Shown piece by piece: positions 25,717 through 37,300 of a DNA stretch of 64,000 bases. Below the pieces are notes generated by a model, which searched no databases, had not been told where the DNA came from, and was given only the letters and a program-made list of their open reading frames with translations. Each line of letters opens with the position of its first letter. The stretch's first letter is position 1. This DNA is from Parascedosporium putredinis (lineage: Eukaryota; Ascomycota; Sordariomycetes; Microascales; Microascaceae): contig CASHTG010000015.1 of the NCBI GenBank assembly GCA_949357655.1, positions 1,922,001-1,986,000 on the forward strand, in the 5' to 3' direction. A program made the translations under genes and the position numbers.

Positions 25717-28148
25717 CCTTTCTCTTCGTACATCTGCTTTGCTTCAAATTCCACGAGGACGTTATTGGTGACGTACAGACGCCCTCGAGTCAGCAAAGCG
25801 CACGAGTTACTTCCAGCTACCAAATATTAGCCTCTTCTGTACCAATGGGAATTCATGCCACCCGCCTCTACCGCCCCCATTCCGCTCGACGCATTTGTGA
25901 CTACTCAGGTGAATGGGCCACCCTAAGCCCGAGAAAACCACCCATTGGCGGTTCTCTGAAGGATCACTGGACACACTTCGAGTTTCTTCCCCTAGTCCGT
26001 TTTGCCATTGGTTTTGGGACTTGCCCAGCACGATTCAAGGGAGGAGGGATGGGTGGCCCTGGCGAACAGGGTGCTTGGTTTTGCACTGGATGGTCCGGGG
26101 ACGATATCTTGCATCCCCGTTCGAAGATTTTTCTTCTTCTTTTCTTTCTGCTATTATCGCCTTGTCATTGTTGCATTCTCTCCCTCCCAACCACCCACAC
26201 CAACGGACCTGTCCTTCGAGGTGGGGATTCGGCTGGAAGATGGCACCATCTGGGCCGTCAAAAACACAGTGTCCAAGGAAAAAGAAGGAAAAAAACCTGT
26301 GGGCCAGACTGGCCTTGGTCGATGGTTTGACCACGCTGGACGCCTGTGAGATAGCGCAGTTCAGCCTTCAAGAGCATGTTTGTGTGCGAAAACGGAAGAG
26401 GAGGGGCGTATTCAGGTCTTTTTTGTTCTTTGATTTTTCCTTCTTTCTTTTTCCTTCTCGTGTCTGTCGCCTTTCCCACACCTCTCTCTGTTCGAACCCC
26501 ACAATTGGTTGGCTGGACTTAAAGGTTGGAACTTGTCGTCCCCGACCTCCAGTTGTGATTGGAGCGTCGTACGAATAAAAGCGCAGCGAGAGAGCGAGAC
26601 TAAGTCTCATTGTACTTGATGTACAAAGTTATGTAGAGGCCAGAATAATGAAACCTGCTCATCCTTTTCACAATTTATTCAACACGAGAATCTAAAATGA
26701 GGGCAAGGTGGTACCATTGCGCTATTCTTAGAATTGAAATACGGCGCACACTGTTCTGGGCTTCTCTGGCCACGACTTGCGTCCGCGGCGTACTCTATTA
26801 AATTCTCCTCCCGAGGCAGCGATCAAAGGTGGTCGGCGCCCGTTGGGTTTAATTTCCTGGACCCGGGTTTTCAGATGAGCCCTCTTATCGCCGCTGCGGA
26901 TTTTGCCTTATCTAATATATCGCATGTGAAGAACATGGTCGGGCATGGAATGCATGAAAGAAGGAGGAAATGGGACCAGGAAATCCCAGCCGCTCGCGCG
27001 TTCATGCCTTGCCTTGGTGATCATCCCAATCCAAACGTGCCAAACTCGCGCGCAACGGATTCACTGCCGCGTTGCACATCTCGGGAGTTTTTCTTGGTTT
27101 TGACACGGTGGTCAAGGTGCTGTATACCTGGCTTGGTCCAGGAATGATCGCCCTCCTTGAAGCGAAATAAGCCCTTGTCAGGGCCACCAGCCCACCCTCT
27201 TTTCTTTCAATCGAGGCAAGGTTATCCTAGGTTTATTGTCATCCTATCCTTGTGAAGAAGAAGCCGCGCTCTAGAGCTCGGCAAGAGGTGATGGGCGGGC
27301 GAATCCAAGGCAGGAAGTGATACACTCCAATGCAAGAGGGGGTTCCCGACGATTTGCCTCCCACTTTGATCAACGGTCCATCTCTTGCCTCTCTTCTTCC
27401 CTCTGTCACGCTGACATTCAGTGTGACGAATGGGTGATACTGGCCAGCGGCAGCGTCTAGTGGCCCGGGCTGAAGAAGCCACTCAGGAGTGCTGGACCCC
27501 AACTTGCTCCGTACCTTACATGTTGGAAACAAAGTGTAGAATCCATAAAATCTTCGTCCTGTACTTCTCACTGGTCGACCCGGAGTGTGCGACGTGACGA
27601 ATGGGCTGTGCTGGGGGCCAACCCTCCAAGTTCAGCAGCGCACACAACCTGTCGTCATTCGCTCGACCCGGCACCAACCGCCGAAAGCATCACATCGAAA
27701 GGGTGTGTTCGCCCCGTCTCGTTTACGAATCAAAGGCTAGCCAAAGACGAGCTTGTATTTGCGGGATCTCGTTTTCTTCCAAGATCTAGTGCTCTCCCAA
27801 TCTGAGACGAAGTGGTTGGATAGCCGAACTTGAGATCTGCGTTGCTCCATATACACTTGCTCCATCAGATTTGTCGATACGGAGGGTTTTCTTCGTCACC
27901 TTCCTTCAAAGTCATAGAAGCGTCCATCGTCTCGCCGCTGGGGCACCGGAACGAAACGGGGCCAGTTAGCGTAGGCCGGAGGCCTTAGCTCATGCGCAAT
28001 GGCTGCGCCGTGACTATCGTCCACTGATCTTTCTTTCTCGCCTTCTTTTTATTTTTATTTTATTTTTATCATTTGTTCTCTTTCCTGTACTGAGCCACGG
28101 GTGGAGCGTTCGTTGATCTCGCGTTGACCGATGCGGAGGTAAGCGAGC

Positions 28149-28206
28149 AGGTGCTGGTGCTGGTGCTGGTGTTGGTGCTGGTGCTGGTGCTGGCGCTGGC
28201 GCTGGT
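28149..28206. repeat. GGTGCT hexamer array
   Basis: About nine imperfect GGTGCT units, with GTT and GCG variants in places. Read on the minus strand it encodes alternating Pro-Ala, which explains a long false ORF there. No flanking coding signal was found. Confidence 0.9.
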
Positions 28207-29139
28207 ACCGCCCGCTCAGCCCGCGCGCGTACGTCCATGAGGACACTGCTGGATGGAGAGTGGAATGGGCTGCCCGCTGGGTAGATGTGGGCGAATGCGC
28301 ATTGGGTCAGTGTGGCCAGAAGGGTTGTCCAATGACTATACGGCACCCAAGATAATAGTTTATTGTTGGTCAACGGATGTGCGCAAGGTGCAGGTCGGTG
28401 CGCGTTAGTGCCACAGTTGCACCTCCCATCTGAGGCCTCTTGCTTGTGGGACAGCTTCGTGCGCAACGTGTGTGGCATTTGGGATTCGACCGGCTCTCCC
28501 ACTAATGCATCGCAGCGACGCCTGGAAGCCCAGCTGGTCTTGGGGGAAAAGGTGCTTCGCCCTCAACCGACCTTGCCCTTTCCGAACAGAGAGCGAAGGA
28601 AGGGGACCAGGACAAGACGAGAAGGTGCAGAGACGAGATGGCGGGTACCACAGGTGGTGGGCTGCATGTACTCCGTACGTGGACGTCGATTCATGTACCG
28701 TGTGCAGGTACGAGACTGCCCACACTCCGAAAAAGGCTTGATTGAGAAAAACGTCGTCGGGTCGGTGGCTGCGCCCTCCATCCCAATACGGATCGCCCGT
28801 CCAGAGAGTGCAGATAGGCCACGGTACAACTGGGCTGGAAGGAGACAAGAAGTATTCTGAACCTTTGCACGAACACCGCACCACCACCACATCTATGAGC
28901 CGATACGGGTACCGAGTACCTTCTAGTTTCGGAACTGAGGACGTCTACCCACAGTTTCCCAAGATAACCTCTGAGCAGCCAGGTTGTCCAGCAAAAGCCA
29001 CCCTGGCCCATGATGGAGACACCCTGGCTCCGCCCTCCACGCCCACCTCCACACCCGAGCATCCCTTCCGTTGTACCCTCTAAAGTATACGACAAGGTTA
29101 CCCACCACACGTACCCACAGGGCCCGGGCTACTCGTGCC

Positions 29140-29460
29140 AGGGGAGCGAGGATGGGGTGAGTCTGGTTTCTTCCTTTCGGAGGGGGGGGGGTGTCATGTT
29201 CGCCAAAGGTCGACCCTTCGCTCCACGCCCTTCCCGACCCTCGACACACCCCTCCCCCAACCAATGTACCCTGATCAGCTTTGCCAGAGGTGGAGGAGTG
29301 TGAGACCCGTGGGGAGGGAGTGTCCGTCAGTCGAGCAGGGAGAAAGAGCCTGGGCTCTGACTAGCTCGTTAAGAGTCTTGACTATAAGCAGTTGGCATTC
29401 CCAACCTCGAGGCCATCCTCCCTCCAGCTGCTTCAATACATATCTTGAAGGGTTCCCCCT
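29140..29460. promoter_or_regulatory. Candidate STRE sites upstream of msn2
   Basis: Core stress-response elements AGGGG/CCCCT occur at 29140-29144, 29181-29185 (start of a G10 run), 29249-29253 and 29456-29460, within 200-500 bases of the presumed TATA box of msn2. STRE is the known target of Msn2/Seb1-type zinc fingers, so self-regulation is possible. A five-base motif arises often by chance, so this is weak evidence. Confidence 0.3.
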
Positions 29461-29607
29461 CACCATCGTCACTCATTTTCCATTCCCTCTTGCAATATCG
29501 ATCGGCAGTCTTTGTCGACTCTGGTGCACTTGTGGTCCTTTCTACTTCTTCATGATATCTCGGTTTCTTATTCTTCTGTGACCCGGCTCACCCATCTTGG
29601 AAACCTT

Positions 29608-29649
29608 CGAAACTTCTTCGAGCTTCCGGCCCTTCCTTTTATATATATA
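29608..29649 (+). promoter_or_regulatory. HSE-like element and TATA box of msn2
   Basis: Four adjacent five-base units at 29608-29627 read cGAAa cTTCt tCGAg cTTCc. This is the alternating nGAAn/nTTCn pattern of a heat-shock element, with one imperfect unit. Twelve bases further on lies TATATATATA at 29640-29649, the best TATA candidate before the stress regulator. The location fits a core promoter. Heat-shock-factor control of msn2 is inference. Confidence 0.4.
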
Positions 29650-29737
29650 CATATCACTGCACCCCACGGAACAATTCCCAGGAACCAGCAGTTAATCGTC
29701 ATTTGCTCAACAACGACCGCAAAGGACCGGTGGTTTT

Positions 29738-29827
29738 ATGTACAACAAACAAGAACATCATCACGAGAGCCACCCACTCAGTCAGACATCACTGCCCGCA
29801 GCGTCTGCCGTCCACTCCCTCTTCTAG
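29738..29827 (+). other. Upstream ORF in the msn2 leader (29 codons)
   Basis: This is the first ATG after the TATA candidate. It opens a 29-codon frame (starts MYNKQEHHH) that ends at TAG 29825-29827, before the leader intron. If transcription begins near 29670-29700, ribosomes meet this frame first, so it could damp or condition translation of the transcription factor. Peptide composition is not informative. It could be chance. Confidence 0.4.
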
Positions 29828-29967
29828 GAAACCGACCACCACCATCTTTTGGCCAACCTGCCACGCTTGCCGCGAATACCCAGCAACTGTATTATACCAT
29901 ATACGCACACACACACCAGCCCCCATTATACTTTAATCTAGAACAGCTACGCGAAAGTACGCTACTG

Positions 29968-30089
29968 GTAGGTTTTGACCAACTTCAGAATACAGCTGGC
30001 GGGAACGGATTCGAGACAGATCGGAGGAGGGTGTGGCGGACATGGGAATGGGAATGTTGATGGCTAACGACCAAGCACCTGCTGTGTAG
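29968..30089 (+). other. Leader (5' UTR) intron of msn2
   Basis: Donor GTAGGT at 29968, branch-site-like GCTAAC at 30063-30068 and acceptor TGTAG ending at 30089 define a 122-base intron that stops 11 bases before the msn2 ATG. Splicing it removes ATGs near 30053-30061. All three signals match those of the coding introns in this window. No transcript evidence is available. Confidence 0.55.
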
Positions 30090-30100
30090 ACTCGGACAAA

Positions 30101-31754
30101 ATGGATCCCACCATGATGACTCCTCAGTCCATAGGACAAGCTCCCTACTTCTATCACGACGTCCGGAGGCAACACTTCCAACCCCATCCCGCGATGCAGC
30201 ACATGATGTATCCCGCGGTTCCAGCTCTTCCTCGACACCAATGTACTCGAGGCCAAACTCTGCCTGCTCTCAACCCCAAGGTCCTACCTTGTACAGCAAC
30301 GCGCCCGCCAACATGATGACGCCCATGGCTTCTCCCCAGCCTTTAACACAAAAGCCCACCATCATGGTTGAGACTGAGATCCGTGACGGCGATATGTACT
30401 ATCCCGCCACGCCGCCCCTGTCCACCTCGGGCAGCGTCGTTGGAAGCCCAAACAGTGCCGATGTCCTCCAGACACCCATGAACCCCATGTTCTCCGGGCT
30501 CGATGGTGTCAACGGTTTGAAGGAGGCATTCCAGCCCACCAACGCCTTTGCCGTTGATTGGGCTCACGCAGCCTCGCCGCCTTTGTCTCCATGTGAGTGC
30601 AGACCGAAGCTCAGAATCGAGAATGAGGGCGTGAAACTGACTTTGACTTATTAGTGTACTTGGCCCAGGCGCAGTCTTCTGAGCACGCCCTGCTGAACTC
30701 AACCAACCCCGCCAACCTCGTCTCCTCCGCCTGCCCTTCGCTCTCCCCTTCCCCGTCCCCATATGCCAGGTCTGTCTCGTCTGAGCAGGATGTTGACTTC
30801 TGCGATCCCCGCAACCTGACCGTCACTGCGGCCCCCGCGCTCGCCGCGGATTTGACCACGTTCAAGAGTGAGGATGCTTCCGACGCTTCCCCGAGCGTAG
30901 CTTCCACCGAGTCCCAGACGTCCTTCGACTTCAGTGCCGGTCTCCCCGACAGCCTAGATAGCTTTGAGGTGCTTTCCGACCTCGAGGTCGACGCCGAATT
31001 CAATGGTCTCATCAATATCGAGCAGGTCGCGGCTGTTGGTGACTGCGGACGTCCTAGGGCAGCCACTGGCTCCAGCGTCGTCTCCTTTGGCCACGGCAGC
31101 TTCATTGGTGACGAGGAGTTGAGCTTCCAGGAGAGCGATACCTTTCCTTTCCCCACGCTGAACGCTTCTAATCTCGACGCGGATTGCGATTCCCACCGTA
31201 ACAAGCGAGTCAAGAAGTGCGACTCCATGGGAGAATGCAAGGTCTCCTCTCCCATCTCCAGCCAGTGTTCCGAGACAGAGCAGGACTCTTTCTCGGCCAG
31301 GGCCCAGTCGGTTGAGAGCGGATGCAGCGATGGCCATGCCGTCGCGAACCCCGCGCCCGCGAACAGGAGGGGCCGCAAGCAGTCGTTGACTGAAGACCCC
31401 AGCAAGACGTTTGTCTGCGAATTGTGCAACCGCAGGTTCCGCCGACAGGAGCACCTCAAGAGGCACTACCGGTCCCTCCATACCCAAGACAAGCCTTTTG
31501 AATGCAACGAATGTGGCAAGAAGTTCTCCCGGAGCGATAACCTCGCTCAACACGCCCGCACCCATGGCAGCGGTGCCATTGTCATGGATCTCATCGAGGA
31601 CCACGAAGCGCATCTCTACAACAGCGCCCTCATTGGGGAGAGCTTTAACCCAATGGGCAAAGTCCTCTTCCAGGTGGCTGAGCTTCCCGGTGGCGCCACC
31701 GAGATGTCTTCTGAAGACGACGATAGCAAGAGGAAGAGGAAGCGAACCGACTAA
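30101..31754 (+). CDS. msn2: Msn2/Seb1-type C2H2 stress transcription factor
   Basis: Nuclear zinc-finger activator of the Msn2/Msn4/Seb1 family, known to bind STRE (AGGGG) and drive general stress genes. Coding exons are 30101-30592 and 30655-31754, joined over a 62-base intron (GTGAGT...TTAG); with one repaired base this gives 530 aa. Two C-terminal fingers are plain: FVCELCNRRFRRQEHLKRHY (about 417-440) and FECNECGKKFSRSDNLAQHA (about 446-468). Downstream are an acidic stretch and a basic KRKRKR end. The N-terminal half is Pro/Ser-rich with landmarks typical of Hypocreales homologues, such as SNAPANMMTPMASPQP and TPMNPMFSGLDG. The frame breaks once, near 30238; one missing C before ATGTACTCG restores the protein. 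A second finger protein of similar type is possible, but the finger sequence strongly favours Msn2/Seb1. Confidence 0.92.
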
Positions 31755-34339
31755 ATGAAACGCATCTCGTCAACCTAAGAAACGCTTGACAATCTACGAC
31801 AACAACATGCCTGTCATGACTTGATGACTTCTTGTTTTTATTTCATTTTATTTTTTTGCAATTAACGACCATGATAGGGATTGGTCAGATCAGTCGGGTT
31901 CGGTTTCTGGAAGAGGAGCGAGACCTTTTGATCATTCTCGAGCGTCGCCTAAGGGTGATTCGCTTCGAGGGTTCAAAAGGACTGGCCTTCCTCGAAAAAG
32001 AAGGGGTTCCATCTTGCCTCGTCTTTTTCTTTTTATACGCTTCACTTCTTGTACACCACACTCTTTTCACATTTTCACCTCTGCATAAAGACTTCATTTT
32101 TATTTACCAACCCTGATCGGTCAAGTCACGGCGACCTAGCGTTGTCGTGACTGGGCCAACCCTCACGGCAACCGAAAAGTTTGAAAGGAGGCCTAGGACA
32201 CCGGAGCGAAAGAGGGGGTTATCACACTCGGATTGCAAGGCTGCGTGGCGCGAACGGGGAACGGGTTTGATTTTTTTTCTCTCTACATTATGTTCCAGAC
32301 ATAAAAAGAGAAACCGGCAAGGCAAGGCAAGGCGATTAGTTCGGTTTTTGATCTTCTCTTCATCTTTTTCCCATCAGAATTTCACTGAAACACTTCAGTT
32401 GATGAGCTTTTCTGTTGGGTATAAAGAAAGGCCTCTTCATCGGAGGACCTCGTTATTCCTGTCGAGGCGCCCTAGCAAGAGGGCGTTTCAGAACTTTCAT
32501 GTACTTTTGTTAGCAGAGCGAGCAGCTGGTTTTCCTCCCATAATGCTACACAGATCAAAGTACCAGAAATCATTGTTGCCCTATTCTAACATGGTGATAC
32601 GCTTCAAAATGTTGTTTGTGGCACATGGCAATACCTCAGGAGAGGAAGCCACCCACCCATTCGCGCTCCTCTTCCCCAATACATGTAATCTTGGACGGGC
32701 ATGGAGGTGGACGTTGTTCGCTGGACCACTCGAGACACATTGCGGCGGGCGGCCCACGTTTGATGGAGCCGACGAATCCATCGTGAGGCGCCAGGCGCCA
32801 GGCGCCAGGCGTATTCAACTACAGCTATGGCCGGCGCAGAGCGGAAAAGAGATGGAAATGGAGGCCACGCGCATACACGCTAGCGATCAATTCAACGTCG
32901 ATCTAATGTGGAATGGAGATGGGCGCAGTGGATGGATCTATCTACCATCATCTCGTCGTGTGGCTCCATGTAGTACATGGAGGTCAATCAGACGACGCGG
33001 GACCTGGACACGACAGGAGCCTCAAACAGCATCCGTTCACTATCCTCGTCGTCAAATCGAGAGGGTGAAAAGGGCGGAATAGTCATTCCATGCCTCAAAA
33101 TTGCGTCCAACATTCCACTTGATGTACTGCATCACCCGGCATCCGCAGGCGTTGGGGATCAACACCCTCCTCCACCGCCGGATGCGTCTTCTCACCCCCA
33201 CCGCACCAATGAAAAATAAATAAAAAGAAAGAAACCTTCAACTCGTCTCATGTGTGGGACGGACAAGACGACAAAGGGCCCTTTCGTTGCAGCTAGAAGC
33301 AAGGCAGGACCCGAGGCCTTGGTATATTGGCCAGCCACGACGGCATTCCGCGTGTCAGAGGCAGGCAGAGGCAGGCATAGGCAGGCAAAGGCTTCACTCC
33401 CTTCAGCCCCCGTCTCACAGCGTCCTACCATGGTCGCACCCCACCTCATTTAGCTGAGAAAAGTTTTTCTGTGTGTGCGTGTGCGTGTGTGTGTGCGTGT
33501 GCGTGTGTGTGTGCGTGTGTGTGCTGCATCACGCGGGGCGCCGAGAAACGTCGCGAAGAAAAAAGATAAAAAGAAAAGAAAGAGGGATGAGAAAAAGGAA
33601 GGATTGAGGCCATTCGGCAGTGTCGGTGGTGGCATGTACGGAGTGGCGTTGTGCCGAATGCGCCGCACTCTCTTTCCTTCCCTTCAATGTTCTGAAGGGG
33701 GCAACTTACTCGCACGACCCGCATCTCTGAACAAAGGAAAAAGAAAGAATAAGATTGACAAGAGGACACGCGAAACGCTTCGGTTTCCCGCACGCGACCG
33801 AGTAGAAGACAAGAGGTGAAGGAGAGACGCGCCAAAGAAAAAACGGCCCGGGCCGTCGAGGAAGAAGCAAGCAGACGGACACTACCAAGTACGAAGTATT
33901 AAGCGCAAAGGAACGAAAAGGTGGCAAGGACAGGACGTGGGCCTTTTCATTTTATTTTTTAATCTTTTCAGCCCCATCCTTTTTTTTCTGATTGTTTTCT
34001 TCTCTCTACGCTATTGTCAAAGGCCGAGGGGATTTCGTTGGTTTTTATCAATCTTGCTCATTCTCCTTCCCACCCCTCCCCGCTCTTTTGCCCTTTTGGC
34101 CCTGAAATCTCCACCTCGGTTCTGTCAAGATTGGTCGTGGGCCAACATATTGCGCCTACACGCAAACGTTTATCGTTGCGCTTGACCTGCCAAGGAAAAA
34201 CGAAAGAAAGAAAAGAGGGGAGGAAAAAAAGAAAGAAGGAAAGGCCCAAAAGGCAGCAGGGAAGATAAGCGAGAGGACGCGGGGGTGAAGTCAGGCACAC
34301 AGACGTGCGAGGCAATAAAGGCACGAAACAAAGTCAGAT

Positions 34340-34370
<31 letters not shown>

Positions 34371-37300
34371 GCGCAGCGACTTGACTCCACACTGGGAGGA
34401 GCTGAATCATGCCTGAGGGCCAGCTCCATGTCATCGCCCTGATATCGGGCGGGAAGGACAGTTTCTATTCACTGCTCCACTGCCTACGGAATGGTCATCG
34501 TGTGGCCGCCCTGGCGAACCTGTACCCGCCTCATGTCGTTTCCGGAGGAGAGCGGGCGGTGGAAGGGGCCGCTCTGGAAGGGCCAAAGGAAGAGCGGGAG
34601 GCGAGCGCCGCAGCTACAAAGGTTGACATGATTGAGCCCCATGCTGCGCTCGGCGGCGGGAAAGCGCCCCGTCGCAAACGGTTAGCGACGGCGGTGCGGA
34701 AGAGGCTGATCTCAATAGTTTCATGTACCAGACCGTGGGCCACCAAATCATCCCGCTGTACGCGCAGGCAACGGGCCTCCCTCTACCGGCGCGCCATCAC
34801 GGGCGGGGCCGCGCAGAGCGTGAGGGACTACGACGGCCTCGGCGCCGATGGGGATAGGCGGGAAGAGACCGAGTCCATGACGGAGCTGCTCAGGGCCGTG
34901 ATGAAGAGGCACCCCGAAGCCAACGCCGTCTGCGCCGGAGCTATTCTATCCACCTACCAACGGACCCGGGTCGAGTCCGTCGCCGTCCGCCTCGGACTCG
35001 TCCCCCTTGCTTACCTTTGGAAGTATCCCTCTCTTCCGCCGCCGCTCACCGGGTTCTCGGGAGGAGTCGCTCGGACGAGGCCGACGACGCACAGCTCCTG
35101 AGCGACATGGCGGACGCCGGGCTCGACGCGCGCATCATCAAGGTGGCTAGCGCGGGGCTCGATGAAGAGTTTCTATGGACCACGGTCAGCAGCCGGCAAG
35201 GGATCGCGAGGGCGCGAAAGGCCCTCAGGCACTACGGCGGGGGTGGTCAAGGGGCTATCCTGGGCGAGGGCGGCGAGTTCGAGACAATCGTTGTCGACGG
35301 GCCGGCTGCCCTGTTCAAGGGAGGCTTGTCGTCGGCGAGGATGGGAGGAAGGTGGTGAGGGAAGGCGGGGGCTGCTCGTGGCTTCGCTTTACGCAGGCTC
35401 GGGTCGAGGCAAAGTCCGCAGTGGGCGCCGAGGAGGAGAAGGAGCCGTCTTTGGAGGCTACACCGCGCGTGTTGGGAGTTCTTGATGCCAAGTTCGCGGA
35501 CATTTTGGACTCCATCGCGCAACTCGACAAGGACAGCCCGTGGCCCAGGGAGATGGACTGTGGGGGCAGGCACTTGCGACAACGGCCGACCCGGCGGTCC
35601 TTGGGAATGAATGGGATGAGAAGATAAGGCGAGGAGAAGAAGAAGAAGAAGAAGAGCACTGGGGATGCTTTGCGGACCCCGCTAGCTACAGCTCTTCCGT
35701 TGGAGACGAAACCCGCTCCGTCATGGACAAGATTCGCAACCGCCTTGGCGAGCTCTCCGCCCAATGCGTCACAAACACCCTCGTGGTACTACGGCACATG
35801 TCGGATTTTGCACAAGTCAACAAGGTCTACGGAGAGCTCTTTACTTTTCCCAACCCCCGGCGAGGGTGACCATTGCCTGCGGGGCTCTCCTCCCAGACAA
35901 ATGCCGGGTCGGCGTTTACGTCACGTTTCGACCCGCGCTCCTACCGCGAGACCGCAACGGGCTACACGTCCAGTCGCGGTCCTACTGGGCACCCGCGAAT
36001 ATTGGACCCTACAGTCAGGCCATCGACGTCCCGGTTTCCTCTTCTTCCGGCGCTGCCGCCGATGCTATCAGCGGCCAGCCAGCGGCCGCCCCGAATCCCA
36101 GCCCGGTGCGAATCGTGGCCATCGCAGGACAGATCCCGCTCATGCCGGCGACGATGGAGCTCCCCGAACCGCTCGAGTCCTCGCTAGATTTGCAAATCGT
36201 CCTCGCACTCCAGCATCTGTGGAGGATCGGGGTAGAGATGAAGGTCCAGCTATGGGCGGGCGCGGTCGCCTACTTCCCGCGCGCCGGCTCTCCCGAAGAG
36301 ATGGTGCACAAGGCAAAGCGAGCCGCGCTTGCCTGGCAGGGAGCGCACGTAGGCGTCAGGGGCCAGGGTGGGGATGAGGACGACGAAGACGAAGACGACG
36401 AGAACGGGCCGGATCTCTGGGATCTAAAGTACAACTCGGAATACATGAATTATGGAGAGGCCCGGGCCGGACCGAAACCCCTACCCGATTGGGAGGCGTT
36501 TCGTAAACAGCCAAACGGCGAGGCCGCCCAGCGAGTCCCACCCTTTTTCGCCGTCGAAGTGGAAGAGCTCCCGCGACAGGCGGGCATCGAGTGGCACGTC
36601 CACGCCGCTCTCTCCTACGTGGAAAGCGGGGCAGCGCACGTCGAAGAGCGCTCTGGGGTCGCCCGCTCCGCCGCTCTTGGGGACGCCGACGTCTCCTGGC
36701 GCGCATCCCACACGCTCGCCGAAGCGGGAGGCGGGCGGGTCTTTGTGCACACGACCGTGGCAATCCACCAGGGCGGGCAGACGCTTTCGGCAGCGAGGAT
36801 TCACGACGTCATCGGCGAGGCGGCGGCGGCGTCGTCGTCGTCGTCCCTGTCCCTGGCCAGTGTCGCGGTTGGAGGGGTCATGACGTGCTCGGTGGTGCAG
36901 GCCGGCATCAAGGCGGATGCCATATCTTATCTATGGCGCCATCGGGGCGGCGCATGTCGACGGCAGCGCCGAGGGCTGCGACGACGCACGCGTTCCGCCA
37001 GAGCAGCCATTTGTGCCCTGTCGGTCGATACGCGACGGGGAGGGAACCCAATCGCGGTCGTTGCCTTGTTCCGAGATGTTTACTTTCGCTCGTAGCAAAT
37101 AAAAGAATTTTTGAAGCGATGGATGCATCCCATCACTACATGTGCGCACTTTGCCATTTTTCTCCGAGCAGACCCATGCTGGGAAGGGTACGGTACATTC
37201 GGCACACCGAGCCCAGTGCAGGCGGCAACTCCGTGGGAATACACTGCTGCCGTCAATCCATTGTCATGAATTACCCTCCCAAAAAGATGGAGAAAAAGAA

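Larger units (their letters stand above)
4909..29599. other. Gene-poor region of about 24.7 kb
   Basis: No gene can be supported on either strand. The many ORFs of 60-230 codons lack domain motifs, splice structure and biased codon use. Visible content is microsatellites and poly-A/T tracts (7641, 11047, 11811, 20741, 25699, 28149), short duplications such as ATTAGTATGT twice near 6882-6903 and GATTGGCAA-type units near 20036-20070, and TACGAAGTA-type words at 19397 and 22006. There is no AT-rich RIP block and no recognisable transposase or reverse transcriptase. Old transposons eroded beyond reading, lineage-specific genes broken by sequencing indels, or long non-coding transcripts cannot be excluded. 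Confidence 0.5.
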